Shown piece by piece: positions 1-10,729 of a stretch of 64,000 bases of DNA (its first letter is position 1; each line of letters opens with the position of its first letter). A program made the translations under genes and the position numbers. The DNA comes from Stratiolaelaps scimitus (taxonomy: Eukaryota; Arthropoda; Arachnida; Mesostigmata; Laelapidae): NCBI GenBank assembly GCA_019614645.1, contig JABWDB010000004.1:7564001-7628000 (forward strand). Reading direction: 5' to 3'. The notes beneath the pieces are model-generated. The model searched no databases, was not told the origin of the DNA, and saw only the letters and a list, made by a program, of their open reading frames with translations.

Positions 1-239
1 GCTCGAAATCTTCGCGCTTAGACCCGCGTACGGCATACCACAAGCACTACGGGCCAAAGCTTGCGGCCCGTATCACGCATGGACATCTAATGCGATTTTG
101 AGTATCCTCCGGCCTCGCCACCCCTATCAGCCCCTTCCCGCAACAGCTCACCCGGGCTGTTCCCTAGCCGGCCCTTTCCTCATCGTTCCAGCGGCGGCAG
201 AGGCTGGAAGCCCCGGCCTGTTCGACACCCCTTTGGATT

Positions 240-276
240 GCCGCCTCCTCCGCCTCCTCCGCCGCCTCCGCCGCGC
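240..276. repeat. CCT/CCG triplet tract
   Basis: Imperfect repetition of cctccg and ccg triplets over about 37 bases. On the minus strand it would encode an arginine run, which explains the arginine-rich frame there; it is simple repeat, not evidence of a protein. Confidence 0.8.
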
Positions 277-447
277 TACCAGCGCCAACTTAGTTGGCTG
301 GCTGGTCGGTTGGTGCTGCCGTCTGCTGTGTCCGGGCGGCGCTCCTCGTTCTTTCTCTCCCTGCTGCCGGCAGCAGCTTCCAGCACCCAACCTCCATCGC
401 CCGACGGTCGCTAGCAGCGTCAGCTCCTCTGCTGCCGAAGTAAGGCG

Positions 448-465
448 GTGCCGTATATACGGCAC
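448..465. other. 18-bp perfect palindrome
   Basis: GTGCCGTATATACGGCAC reads identically on both strands. A perfect 18-mer palindrome is expected only about 0.25 times by chance in 64 kb. It could be a dimeric protein binding site; no function is shown. Confidence 0.7.
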
Positions 466-880
466 AATGCTAGAGGGGTTCATTGCCAACCACCGCCTGC
501 AAGCAGGCCAACGCCACCACCACGTGCTGCTTGCTGGCCGGCACTGGCTATGCGCACAGAATAGACAGCCGGCGAGAATTCAATGGGGTAGTCGTGGCCG
601 CCGCGTAGAGGGAGGCTACGCCGGCCGCCAAGCGATGGCGGAGCGCCACAAGGGAACCAGGAACATACGAAAGGTGCGGCAATAGTGTGCCACGGTAGGG
701 TGATTGGGTGATAGCTGCATGGTTGTCGGAAGCAGAAAAGATGCAGCAATTCACCTTACTTACACTGGGCGGAGGTTGCATTCATGTGCAAGCTTCTGGT
801 GAGAGATGATGCGAACTGTCAGCATGGGCTGCGCCGATGGCTGTGAAGGGATTCCAGGCAACTGGGACAAACATGCAATC

Positions 881-915
881 TATAAAGATGGGACATTTTG
901 TACGGGGAATCATTT
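881..915 (+). promoter_or_regulatory. Candidate TATA/Inr core promoter
   Basis: TATAAAG begins at 881 and TCATTT, a match to the arthropod initiator TCAKTY, lies at 910-915 with its A at 912, which is 31 bases downstream and is the canonical spacing. The GC-rich block lies immediately upstream. No clear DPE is seen at +28 to +33, and no coding exon was recognised downstream, so the transcript would have to be non-coding or have a distant first coding exon. Confidence 0.3.
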
Positions 916-2384
916 AGGTTACATTTGGATCAATACTTGTTTCTGGCCTCATCTTGTATAATTGTTACTTGATTATGCGTAGCCCGCTAATTTGATATGT
1001 ATGCTTGATTATGTCATATAACATAATACGTACGGCGATGTATGCAGATCTGGCTATCAGGGAGTTTTGTACGCCCTACTGTGCGCTACTGATTGTAAAC
1101 GATTGCATAATTTAGTATAGACACCTACGGATGCTAGTGAAAGGTCAGATAGACTAGTGAAAGGTCGATCCTAGGAAATGGCTTTAAAGGTAAAGGTTTT
1201 ATTTTTTTTATCAATGGAACTGCAATTTTTAAGAAGTAGTTAGTCTTGATCAAGCCACGTTCATTTATATTATTAGTACAGCAGTTTAACAGACACTCTG
1301 AAGAACAGCACCGGCCAGAAAGGGACCAAGCAGCGCGTATATTGAAGGTGTAAGGGAAGGTCGGCCTCGGTGGGAACCTGATGGGATGCGACAGGGAAGA
1401 GGGGCTCTGTTGGGTCTGGACTATTGGAGCAAATCGGGGCGTACTGCTGTGGCGGCGTCGCTTGCGTCAACGACGCCATGACAGGAAATGACTCTAGCAC
1501 TGCTACGTCTTGCTAGCGACCAGCAAAGCAAGGCTCGCGGGCGCGCTGCAGCCAGGCTACCCTCCTCGAGAAGTAATGGAGAAAAGGTTGATAATATATT
1601 CTCAATGAAAGGAACGCCCTTCGACGCATTCGCCCAAGACATCATTCCGAATGAGCTTCAGCGCTTCTCGCTGGCTGCCTCTCGAGTACTGCGCAAATGC
1701 AGATGATGAAGCAGTGGGCAGTGAACAGGCAATGGTGCGGGGGTGGGGGGTTGCAGCGCATTCGCAACGATCAGATAGTGCCCATGCGTGGAGTACCTCG
1801 GCCCACCCAGGGTTTATCAGTGGCCTCAGAGACCTTACTCGCCTGGTGATCGATACAGTCCTCAGTGTTATAATATAAGATATAAATTTAACAACTGGCG
1901 ATACAGATAGAACGATTGCCGATCACACAAATCGGTTAAGCTTTACGAAGAGTTTTTCCACAGCAATCCCGACAATAGCCATCCAAGGACTCAATTCCCC
2001 GAGGCCTATGTACACAACCGAATCCTGAGGTTCACCTACGGCATTGTGAACGGGAATATTTTCGAGAACTGGTACAGTCTTTACTTCGATACTCTCCAGA
2101 GAGATGGGGAGGGTCAAACAGATGATGTTAAAACGCGGTTTATTACCTAGAAATTCGATCAGGTTTGTTTTGACCGATTCAGCTCCCGCATATTATCTCA
2201 AAACCCCAACTCAACTGAATCTCTTTGAGACTGTTCAACACCTAACGAATCGTTCGAAGAAAATTTGTTATTAGGTTCTAGACGGTGCGTCCTCATCACA
2301 TTTTTTTGTGAGCAGCAAAGCTACAAAATCTCAACTGGATGGGTTACATTACAACAAAGTTCACACTTTTGAGAGAACTATATT
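916..2384. other. AT-rich intergenic or intronic DNA
   Basis: No repeat family, RNA gene or supported exon was recognised. A 64-codon minus-strand frame at 1923-2117 lies just upstream of the integrase remnant, but I could not relate it to a retroelement protein. It may contain eroded upstream parts of the same element. Confidence 0.4.
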
Positions 2385-3170
2385 TTGCAAAGTGCAAACA
2401 TGACATATGACTGTGCTGACTATCCTAGAAATCCGAGTAAAACACACATTCAACACTGGCCCAAAAAAAATCGACCATTTGAAAGACTACACGTCCACTT
2501 AGCAGGCCCTCTAGAAGCTATAATGTTCCTCGCGGTCGTAGACGCCTATTTTAACTGGCCTGAAGCTTACACAAGAGAAACTGCAATTACCAACTATATC
2601 AAAGTCTTGGAAAACATTTTCTCACAATTTCGCAACAGCCCCAGTACAACTGTCCGTGGTAACGGCCCTCAGTATACCTCCGGAACATTTTCCAATTTCG
2701 TTAAATCACTTGGCATCGAACATGTTATAAGCGCACCCCTTCCACGCGCAATCTAATGGATTAACCGAACGATTCGCCGATATCTTCAACAGGAACGACA
2801 AGAAACGCCGACGAACAAAAGGCTCGGATACTGCACGTGACCTTTTTCAATCATTATATTTGTAGAAGCTCCCCTAATTGTACTGGAAAGACCTCAGCCG
2901 AGTTATTTCTTGGACGAAACCTCCGAACTATCTTAGACTTTCTAACATTCAAGGAAGAAAGGAACATGAATAATATGACCCACCAACCAACAGAAATTCC
3001 AGCTAACCCCATCAGATTCCTAAAATGTTCCATGTCGGTCAGCACGTTTCTGAGCACGATTTAAGCGGCAGAGGACACCACAACAGGTTATCGGTGTAGG
3101 AAGTGATATGTATCGTGAGAAGGTAGATCATTTAGAATGGACTCGACACACCAATCCATTTAAATGTATG
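2385..3170 (+). pseudogene. Decayed Ty3/Gypsy retrotransposon integrase
   Basis: This is the 3' part of a retrotransposon pol gene; the intact enzyme inserts the reverse-transcribed element into host DNA. The first frame (about 2395-2756) carries the integrase core, visible as FLAVVDAYFNWPEA and the GNGPQYTSGTF block. The copy is dead. The first catalytic aspartate (in the position before LAGP) is His, and the second (before NGPQ) is Gly. A frameshift near 2745 moves the glutamate block NGLTERF into another frame, and a further shift leads to TGKTSAELFLGRNLRT at about 2880-2925. A last shift precedes HLEWTRHTNP at about 3128-3158, the C-terminal motif typical of Gypsy integrases. No LTR, reverse transcriptase or primer-binding site was found nearby, so this is a fragment. 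Family assignment rests on motif order; confidence is high for retroelement integrase and moderate for Gypsy. Confidence 0.8.
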
Positions 3171-3983
3171 TAAAATCAAGCTATTACTCAATTTCACCAA
3201 ACGAATTACTACGAAATCCGCCACTAAGATCCATATCACCTCAAGTCGCGAGAATGATCCGAATGTGAAAGGCACCCCTTAGATTAATAGGTAACCGAAA
3301 ATCAAAAATGAAAAACAAACTTCTTACAAAAAATCAAGTTGTTATAACATGAGACATTATGAATGAAACTAACCCATACACTGATATTCGTGTTGGAGTC
3401 AAATAAAGTGGGTCATCATTTTTGCTGATGCCCAGGAGCCTAGAAAACCAGACTCTAGATACTTGTGCCTGTTCCATGAGATCGCGAGTGCTCTCAGCCT
3501 TCGTTTGAGCAACGCTGACACGGGATTTCCGACTCGGTCTTTACAAACCCTTCTCGAGTCATCATTTGCAACCTGAAGCAACAACCGAAGTCGATAACCT
3601 CACATACAGTGTTCCTTCGGGCTTACCGTTATATTATATAATATTTTGAGTCGCCGCTCTCCGGTCGTGCTCCTTTCTTGACATTTCCGCATTGGCCTCG
3701 ATCAGTTCATGTCGATGTTTTGGATAGTTCAGGCGGCTTACGTTACCGGCGGTTCGTTGCAGGCCTTCAACGCATGGGCGTCTATAGTGGGAATTTCATC
3801 TTGCAAATTGATTGCCAATTTAGCGCCATGCAGCACCATGTATACACACGTGTATCAAACGCTGAACTCATGATACCACCCGTTCATCAAACACTCCGTG
3901 GTGTGCAAAAATCGGAACTTACCGAAGCGCCATACACTTACACGGTAAATTGAATAGCAAACTCTGTGCGTGTGAGAGTGTGC

Positions 3984-4006
3984 TGTGTGTGTGTGTGTGT
4001 GTGTGT
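3984..4006. repeat. (TG)n microsatellite
   Basis: About eleven TG units in a row. Confidence 0.95.
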
Positions 4007-4127
4007 AAACGTAAGTATGCACGAATGGCAGTAGGAGTTTAGCGGTAGCGCTGATGGCTGCACTCAACTTTCGCCGTCCCCAACGTTCGCATTTGATTTG
4101 ATTCGACTCGAGCGAGCGACCGAGGAA

Positions 4128-4142
4128 AGAGAGAGAGAGAGA
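4128..4142. repeat. (GA)n tract
   Basis: About seven GA units at the edge of a short GC-rich patch. Confidence 0.9.
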
Positions 4143-4747
4143 AATAGCTTGAATTGAGTGTCTGCGTGTATGAACGACGGGCAGGCGAGCTGGCGGGCGG
4201 GCCGGCGCCCGTCCGGCCGGACGAACGAACGAATGAATGGATATGAATGAATATATCAGCGATTGCCACAATCTGCCGAGAAGTGTTGGCTTCGGCTGAC
4301 TAGTGGCTGTGGTAGTGATGACGGTGATGGTGGTGTTAATAAAAACGCAATTCTTTTATTGCGCACAATTCCTGAGTCAGTGCCGGCTGTAGTTGGCGGC
4401 ATCGTCCATACGACCACCTCTGTTCGGGCAGGCTTCCGCCGCCGGTGCAGTAACAGCAGCAGAAGCAAGCAAGACAGAGGCGCTGCAGCGGATCAAGCCA
4501 GCGGATGCTGTGACCCACATTGATTTTCGTACAATAGCGAGAGCGAATGCGGATGGGGCTATCGTTGGGGCGCTACCCAATGTGAATGATGACGACGACA
4601 CTTGGACACCCGGAGGACGGAGGGGTAACAAAAAGGACGATTCTGCCGATTGTTCCGACCTGAACTCAGCTAATCGAAGCCTTGGCTGAGGTTTGGCTGT
4701 TTTCGATTCCGGTGACAAGCAGGCGAACAGATGCACAGGCCCGAATG

Positions 4748-4780
4748 TGGTACAGGTCACACGAAATCGAACGTTGCGAA
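4748..4780. repeat. Short dispersed repeat, copy 1
   Basis: The sequence GGTCAcACGA followed within 7 bases by ACGTTGCGAACGTT recurs in reverse orientation at 6258-6285 as GGTCATACGAGACGTTGCG plus AACGTT. The shared portion is about 25 bases with small differences, too long to be expected by chance. It may be the end of an old mobile element. Confidence 0.45.
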
Positions 4781-5215
4781 CGTTACCACAAGTCAAAAAA
4801 GATGCACTAAACAATTGACCTTAACGGATTGTTCATGTGGCAGGTGACAAATTCAGACCACTCATTATTTCTTTGGTTTCCTTTTGAATAAATGCACATG
4901 TCTTTCCATAGGCGATTACCATGATTGTTGTGGCGCGCGTATCCGCTGTAATCGATATTTGTCTCAACAGGCCTGGCAAGTTGTTGAACGATCAACGGCT
5001 GGACGGATCTTGCGATGGTGGCGTTTTCACATAACTCTGATGCTTAAGTGGGAGCAGCCGTTATAAAGGTATCCTACTAGTATCGCAAGAGAGCTCAACG
5101 CCCCTAGTTTCTGTATCCGGACGCTTTATATAGCGACACTTGTTGTGCAACACATGCACAACACATTTTGGGGTTGAATTCTCCCTAGATCAATGTCATA
5201 GGTGGAATTCACCTC

Positions 5216-5274
5216 ATATATATACATGTTTATATACATATACGTATATATACATATATATATATATATATATA
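5216..5274. repeat. TA-rich microsatellite
   Basis: TA repeats interrupted by tacatg and tacg, ending in an uninterrupted TA run. Confidence 0.9.
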
Positions 5275-6052
5275 CTCTGACCGTCGCTTCTGACTATCAG
5301 GTGACCGTGTTACCACTGCCCTTTAACTACCCATGCTATTAGAATTCTTATGAAAGGCGAGAGATGGAGGGGAGCAATCATTACAGCTCCTCCAGCTTTT
5401 CCCAGGGGGTGGACGACCATTAGCCCTCACTTTCGCTTCCCACCTGGTATGTTGACGGTGCTGAGCGATCTCATTGACTCCTCAGTTATTACGATGAAAG
5501 TCGTATCCAGTCCTCAGCACAACCATTAGTAATGGGCCTGCACCGTTTATGGCTGTTACAGAACTTTGCCTGGTTTGACCTACCAAGCTTAACCGTCTTT
5601 GTCAGGCTCCAAAGTATGTCTGAGAAGCCAACATCCCTAGCTTTAAGAAAAACAAACTAAGGCATCGCTTGACCTTTGTAACTCTTTGACTACAACCGGC
5701 TTCCTTCTTTAAGTCTTTTTTTGATAAAGCAAGCCGTTCTGTTTGATTGCAAAAGACATAAATGGTTAAGAAATACATCCGTATTTAATTGCTGCCAGTT
5801 AGCCTGCGACCACCACATCTGCACTAATCGTTCACTGGGTAGGCAAGGGGATAATTGACCAAGTAATTGTAGGCAAATATGACAGGTCATTTCTTCAATA
5901 CAATAACCTGTCCAATAATGTCATCCATTACATGAAGAGTATAATATTAATAACATTAATCAATATCTCAGAAACTGTAATGCCGAGAGTTCTCTATTTA
6001 TTTTTTCCATTTTAAACAACGCAGACTCAGTCCATTTTGCAGAGAAGCGAGT

Positions 6053-6072
6053 TATATATATATATATATATA
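6053..6072. repeat. (TA)n microsatellite
   Basis: Ten TA units about 50 bases before the MITE-like inverted repeat. Confidence 0.9.
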
Positions 6073-6119
6073 CGTTTTTGATTTAAACAGCACAAGTTAC
6101 TACCCTTGGCGGTAGCTTG

Positions 6120-6218
6120 CATAGATCACGGGAAGGATACCAATGCTAATTCCTAACTACTGTATGGTTGAATAAAACACTTTCGATTGTACCAATGCTA
6201 TCTTGCCCGTGATCTATG
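6120..6218. mobile_element. Small MITE-like inverted-repeat element
   Basis: The 19-bp arms 6120-6138 and 6200-6218 are inverted copies: CATAGATCACGGGAAGGAT against the complement of ATCTTGCCCGTGATCTATG, with the outer 13 bases matching perfectly. Each arm is followed or preceded by taccaatgcta, a direct repeat of 11 bases. The whole is about 99 bp with no coding capacity. If the ends are read as GATCACGGG, both are bounded by TA, the target of Tc1/mariner-type elements. It could instead be an ordinary hairpin; more copies would be needed to call a family. Confidence 0.45.
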
Positions 6219-6257
6219 ATTAGAATAGCGACATTGATTGGCTACGATAGGTCGGAT

Positions 6258-6285
6258 AGGAACGTTCGCAACGTCTCGTATGACC
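6258..6285. repeat. Short dispersed repeat, copy 2 (inverted)
   Basis: Reverse-complement match to 4748-4780 (see that entry). It lies just outside the A-rich end of the SINE copy at 6295-6437, so it may be part of that insertion's tail or of its target. Confidence 0.4.
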
Positions 6286-6294
6286 GAAAATCAA

Positions 6295-6437
6295 AGTTTT
6301 TCAACCGTGGCGTACCCGGTAAGAATCCACAGATAAATGAACCCAACGGTTCTCCGTATCTGTCAGGGTTCGAACCCAAGCCATATGTCCGTTCTGTCTG
6401 GCGATCCAAGACTCTCACCACTGGCCCTTGTACGGAG
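6295..6437 (-). mobile_element. tRNA-derived SINE, truncated copy
   Basis: Read on the minus strand, this begins with a tRNA-like head: an A-box region with CAGTGGTGAGAGTCTTGGA and a perfect B box in CTTGGGTTCGAACCC. It is followed by ATACGGAGAA, a run matching TTTATCTG, GATTCTT and CCGGGTACG, and then a short GAAAAAC tail. The same blocks in the same order occur in the plus-strand copy at 44155-44411, which shows they belong to one family. The body is shorter than in that copy. SINEs are transcribed by RNA polymerase III from the internal A and B boxes and moved by a LINE reverse transcriptase. A minus-strand open frame crossing this element is fortuitous. A convincing target-site duplication is not visible; only GACCGA is shared by the flanks. 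Confidence 0.7.
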
Positions 6438-6640
6438 ACCGAGGACCAGGCGCCTTCCATGATGTACGATAGCCCGACAGAGAAGAGCCCAAGTGAGCTC
6501 CTTGTGCAACGGAATACAAAGTATACAATGCAAACAAAATTGCCAATGCACCAGTAGTGCTTTAGCTGAGAGATACTCTCCGGTAGATGAGGGACATTGT
6601 GTAGATTTGTCGAGCAAAGCTTGGCCTTAGAGCTATTTGA

Positions 6641-6672
<32 letters not shown>
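6641..6672. repeat. (TG)n(GA)n compound microsatellite
   Basis: Six TG units run directly into about ten GA units. Confidence 0.95.
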
Positions 6673-6890
6673 CAGGCTGCTCCCTATATATGACAAATGT
6701 TCTCAATTGTTGTTGTCGCCGCGTCGAGACGGGCAGGCAATCAACGCGAGATAATCGAATAATGCTGCCCTGCAGCATCTCCGCTCTGTCGGTTGACTGG
6801 ACGGCGACTCTCAGGCATCGAGAGCTACCACCGATTACTCTATCTATATTTCTTCCTTCATTCTCACTTCGCCCTCAAAGTTTCACTGTC

Positions 6891-6903
6891 TCTCTCTCTC
6901 TCT
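6891..6903. repeat. (TC)n tract
   Basis: Short run of TC dinucleotides. Confidence 0.8.
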
Positions 6904-7248
6904 TTATTTTTCCTCTATCTTAGCATGTTGCCCAGTGCATGCAACACCTACCCGCAATTCCAATCACACATCGCCCGCAGCCACCATCAAACGTATCAGG
7001 GTGTCGGGCTCGCGGAAGGGCGACCGTGCGGGGCAACGGGCCGGGCTGAACGATTGGCGAGGCCGCCTACGCCGAGGCGCCGCTCGGTTGCATCATTCAG
7101 CGTAAGCCAGCGGACAGCAGGCAGCAGCAGCAGCGAACTGTAGCCGCCTCCGCTTCCTCCTCCTCGTCCACCGTCGATACAAACCTTCGTCATCCCGTCG
7201 TTGCCCCGTCAACGGTCGCTATCCCGTTCTGTTCGCGTGCTGGCCGAC

Positions 7249-7270
7249 GCTCGCTCGCTCGCTCGCTCGC
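7249..7270. repeat. (GCTC)n microsatellite
   Basis: Five to six tandem gctc units inside the GC-rich block. Confidence 0.9.
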
Positions 7271-9042
7271 TTCGAAATGACGCCGTCGCGTTTCTCGTCC
7301 TTCTCGTCTCCTCATCGTTCTGCTATCATAATATTTACAGACGGGCCGGGCTAGACTCGCTGGGCTTGCGCCGTTAATAATTCACGCACATCATTGCCGC
7401 CACCGCTGCTGCTGCTCTCGCCGCCCTTATGAGTCGGGATGGCTACGGCGACAGCGGCGTTACATCGGCGCTCCTCTGCCGCATCGGTGGTAACGCGGGT
7501 ACCCCGACATTGCCTATGTGGATACGATCGTGTGTGAAGTATGCTCGAAGAAGACGAACGCCGTTGGTGGGGGGTCCCTGCTGTTGTGGGCAGGCGTTTC
7601 CATCGCAAGCGGTTGCGTCAGCCAATGCACAGTCTGGGATACAGATACAGGAATACGCCGAGATCCACAAACACACGGTCACATAAACAGCCACACCGTA
7701 TAAGCACATACAGTTGGCGGGAGCGAGCACAGACAGCTCGGGGTTGTGGGCTCCGGTCGATTTTCGATCGACGCCGACGAAAACGGCGACGAGGCGACAT
7801 AGAGGAGCGATGGCGGGACGAGATAGAGAAAACGATTTGCGGTAGGACGGCGACCTTCACCGCCCTTCGCAAGGGACCGCTCACGGCTAGAATTACGAAC
7901 GAATGAACACTGCAGCAGCGACGTGGGGAGGGAGATACGTGGTTCGGCAAAAATGGAGAAAATCCTCGACTGCCTGAGCGGTACAGTGGGTGACTCATGG
8001 CATCTCGTGCAGGACCCTGGTTGCTCTGTGCGGCGATGACGACCAAGACGACATCGGGGGACATTGCTTTGATCTATGCGCAAGGAACAGAGGTACAAAG
8101 GAACGGGACAACGAGGGAAGGAGACAGGATGATGCTAGTTTCCTGGAAGGGGGAGGGTGTACGGCACCGGCTGTACAGTCATAGGCTGTAGATAATTCAT
8201 CGGGGGAAAAGCCCTCCGCGGTTGTCTTCGTCAACTTTAATAAAAGTATCCAGATTTTTGTGACAGTAAAAGCAGCCATCATCAGCCGTCGGTCATCCGT
8301 CGGACGTTGCGTGATTCGCCTTGAACAGCGGCGTAACACAAATCACCATTATCATAATCATCGCCTCGCAGTTTCTGCCGCCAGTGGCATCGTGCTTTTC
8401 ACCTGATCGCCTTTGCGTTCGCTAGTTCTTGGGTTCTCACGATGACTGGATATACTGTCATAATCAGTCGTACGAAACGAAGCGGGGATCGATTGACAAT
8501 ACAAACATGCATAGAATGCGTGAATTTTGTATGAACAAATCGAGTTGCTGCCAATCGAATTTAGTGAGTGTTGTCACTGGCCACAGGAAACGCTGCATCG
8601 GGTAACTTGTGCATCTCTGTCAGACACACGGTAGGCAAATGCTACAATTTGTCATGGCCCAGCCAATTCTATTAGTAAATCTTTCTTTTTCGGGGGCAAA
8701 AAAACGACCAGCGCCAGCAGCGAGAGAGAGAGAGAGACAGCTATGTACCACCAAATGAAGTGGATTTTGGCTATATGTGCGATCGTACGATCGTACACAC
8801 ACAACAAATATCGCATAGAAATGTCTTTTTGCTGGGAAAGACAGGGACGAAGTACGTTCGCACATGTGGCCAAATATATTTGTAATGTATAGTTTGTATA
8901 TTTTCGTATTGTAGTGCACTATTCGACTGGTTTTTCTACGCCTGAGGCCTTTTAAAATGTACATGTATCGTCTAAGTAAATTGGATAAAAATTGTCCCCT
9001 CAAATAATGACCAACGCTGTTTTGTGCAAGCCTGCTTGTTGT

Positions 9043-9088
9043 AAGGACGCAATTATGACTACCTCAAGATAATGATAATTGCGTCCTT
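9043..9088. other. Perfect 14-bp hairpin
   Basis: AAGGACGCAATTAT at 9043-9056 is perfectly inverted as ATAATTGCGTCCTT at 9075-9088, with an 18-base loop. A T-G pair can extend the base. It could be an RNA stem-loop or the core of a tiny inverted-repeat element. Confidence 0.7.
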
Positions 9089-9246
9089 GGGGGAATTCAT
9101 TAGACGCCAGATAGACGCCTTTCGTCATCAAGCATCAATGACCATAAAGGAATGCACTGCCTCCCAAAGTCTCCGCCCAGACGTTGATAACAACAACAAC
9201 AGCAGCGAAGATGCCGTCAGTGGACCGGGGAGAAGTGTGTCGACCC

Positions 9247-9302
9247 ATCAACAACAACAATAATAATGCTCGTAACAACAACAACAACAACAACAACAAT
9301 AA
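9247..9302. repeat. (CAA)n repeat
   Basis: Two blocks of CAA units separated by taataatgctcgtaa. Confidence 0.9.
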
Positions 9303-9802
9303 TGCTCTTCAAGCAAGTTGTGCAGAACTGTGCCCATCAAGCTGCATCTAGACTGAAAAAGGCATCTTACTAAGGTATTCCCGCAAGTGTTGGCAGGTTC
9401 TATCGATGCATTGAAATTACTTGCTCCTAACAGACCGATGCCAGTGTCTATACACATGTATATTGTACGGGAGAAATGACTACTATAAGCTAACTAACTC
9501 TTAATTTGTTGAGTACACGCAATACTCAATATATTTGAAAAAATTTTTTTGAAGGTTGAACGGATCATAGAGCTCGCCCCGACGAGTTCAAACCGCCTGT
9601 CCCGGCAGCTGTCTGAAGTGAGCCAATATGTATTTATCTTGGCATTTAGCACAGTGCAACGGATACAGAGACCAATATTAGTGAATATACAATTGAATTC
9701 GACCCATCTATCTGTCGTACTCATAGAAAGTGTTGACAACACAGTCTATTCTCAGGAACTATTCTCCTTAATATTTTCTCTCACGTACCGAGTTCCGCTG
9801 CC

Positions 9803-10700
9803 ATGGCGTGTTGTATCCTTCCAGAACCTCGAACAGCGAACCTCCAGGTCGTCGTGCTCTTGTCATACCGTATTATACTCACCCACTCGATTGCAACAAC
9901 TCGAGAGATTTGGACGCGGTTTTCTACGCGTACCTCCTTCTAGCCCTTTCTTGCTTCATTGCCACCGTCTTATTGACTTGGCAGCGCATTACCGTTTATC
10001 ACGGGTCTCTGCCACTCCTGTCGCTATGTTCTACAACTGTCATAATCGTCGTTGCTGTTACTGCGCTTGTTGATGTTGTTGTTGTTGCTGTTGTTGTTGT
10101 TGTTCATCGTTCTCATTAATGCTGCTCTTACTATCGCTGTCGCGCTTATCCGGGTGGTAAAGGTGATAGCCTGTTATCAATGCTCACTCTGCGGTATCGT
10201 GAGTTCTGTGTATCCGCCGCAGTCGCAGCCACCACCGAGCGTATTTTCATCTTCTACTTCTCCATCTGGTTGGTGGAGTTCCTCTATTGCTTCTTTTTGC
10301 TCGATCGTCTCTTCATCCATCGCCTGCGTCCTTCTCGTGTCGCCGTTAGTGCTAGCGCTTGTCTACAGCCACACGGTTCGTGATCGTAGGTCAGTCAGAC
10401 GGCGAATCACCCAGAGCTCTAACCAACAGCCAGTGACCGCCACTGCTGCTGCGGTTGCCTCGGCGGTAGCACTCGCGCCTCTGGCCGGCACCGCCACCGT
10501 TGCCGCCGTCTCAAAATTAAATTCCCTCTTACCGCTCGAGCGGTCGTTTGTCGGGCCGATACTAACCTGCCTACCGTTGTTCTCCGGCTGGTCGGCCAGC
10601 TGCAGGCTGGGGAAGGCCGCAGATAGGCCGGTAATGCTGCCTGACCTCCTCAGACCGTTAGTCGGAAGGCCGAATGGTTAACAGCCTATGGGTAAAGTCA
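9803..10700 (+). other. Overlapping hydrophobic open frames, probably not a gene
   Basis: Two plus-strand frames are open here. One (9808-10119) encodes two hydrophobic stretches, including VFYAYLLLALSCFIATVLL. The other (10052-10681, 209 codons) starts in a GTT repeat and reads as leucine-rich, then serine- and alanine-rich. A good start context (GCCATGG) at 9803 leads only to a 46-residue frame. The hydrophobicity comes largely from the (TTG)n repeat and from T-rich codons, and no family is recognised. An acceptor-like ccttccag at 9816-9823 is the only splice hint. Confidence 0.15.
10068..10104. repeat. (TTG)n repeat
   Basis: Imperfect GTT units, the complement of the CAA type seen at 9247-9302. 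Confidence 0.9.
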
Positions 10701-10715
10701 GAGGAATGGCCAATA

Positions 10716-10729
10716 GGGGGGGGGGGGGG
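10716..10729. repeat. G14 homopolymer
   Basis: Fourteen consecutive G residues. Similar runs occur at 32053 and 33236. Confidence 0.95.

Larger units (their letters stand above)
1..880. other. GC-rich block without a recognisable gene
   Basis: This stretch is rich in G+C and CpG and has open frames on both strands, but these are driven by proline/arginine-type codon repeats and show no domain. It holds a CCT/CCG triplet tract and an 18-bp palindrome (listed separately). I see no supported exon. It could be the edge of a promoter or 5' UTR island, since a TATA/Inr pair lies just downstream, but that is inference. Confidence 0.5.
3171..6119. other. Mixed DNA, no supported gene
   Basis: Contains a TG microsatellite (3984-4006), a GA tract (4128-4142), a short GC-rich patch (about 4150-4700) and TA-rich DNA at 5216-5274 and 6053-6072. 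A plus-strand frame at 4393-4689 gives protein-like composition but contains no methionine. A minus-strand frame at 5690-5890 is likewise unrecognised. Confidence 0.4.
6438..8450. other. GC-rich block, no recognised gene
   Basis: From about 6640 the DNA is CpG-rich with TG/GA, CT and CTCG repeats. Open frames exist on both strands through 7000-8340, but they overlap one another and show only serine/arginine-rich composition. No domain, and no convincing exon pair, was found. It may be a regulatory or 5' UTR island. Confidence 0.4.
8451..9802. other. AT-rich DNA, no supported gene
   Basis: A minus-strand frame at 8620-9003 (127 codons) shows no recognisable domain. The stretch also contains the 12-bp palindrome GTACGATCGTAC within 8778-8795, a perfect hairpin at 9043-9088 and CAA repeats at 9247-9302. 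Confidence 0.4.

Noticed and set aside
4393..4689. Plus-strand frame with protein-like composition
   Set aside because: It contains no ATG, and the minus strand is open over the same bases; no splice sites of quality.
6242..6778. 178-codon minus-strand open frame
   Set aside because: It runs through a microsatellite and a SINE copy, so its openness is fortuitous.
10052..10681. 209-codon plus-strand open frame
   Set aside because: Its leucine-rich start is a translated (TTG)n repeat, and the rest is low-complexity Ser/Ala/Val without a domain.
10575..10690. Minus-strand exon suggested by a GCAG/gttagt donor-like site
   Set aside because: The frame meets a TAA just upstream, with no acceptor AG or ATG in between.
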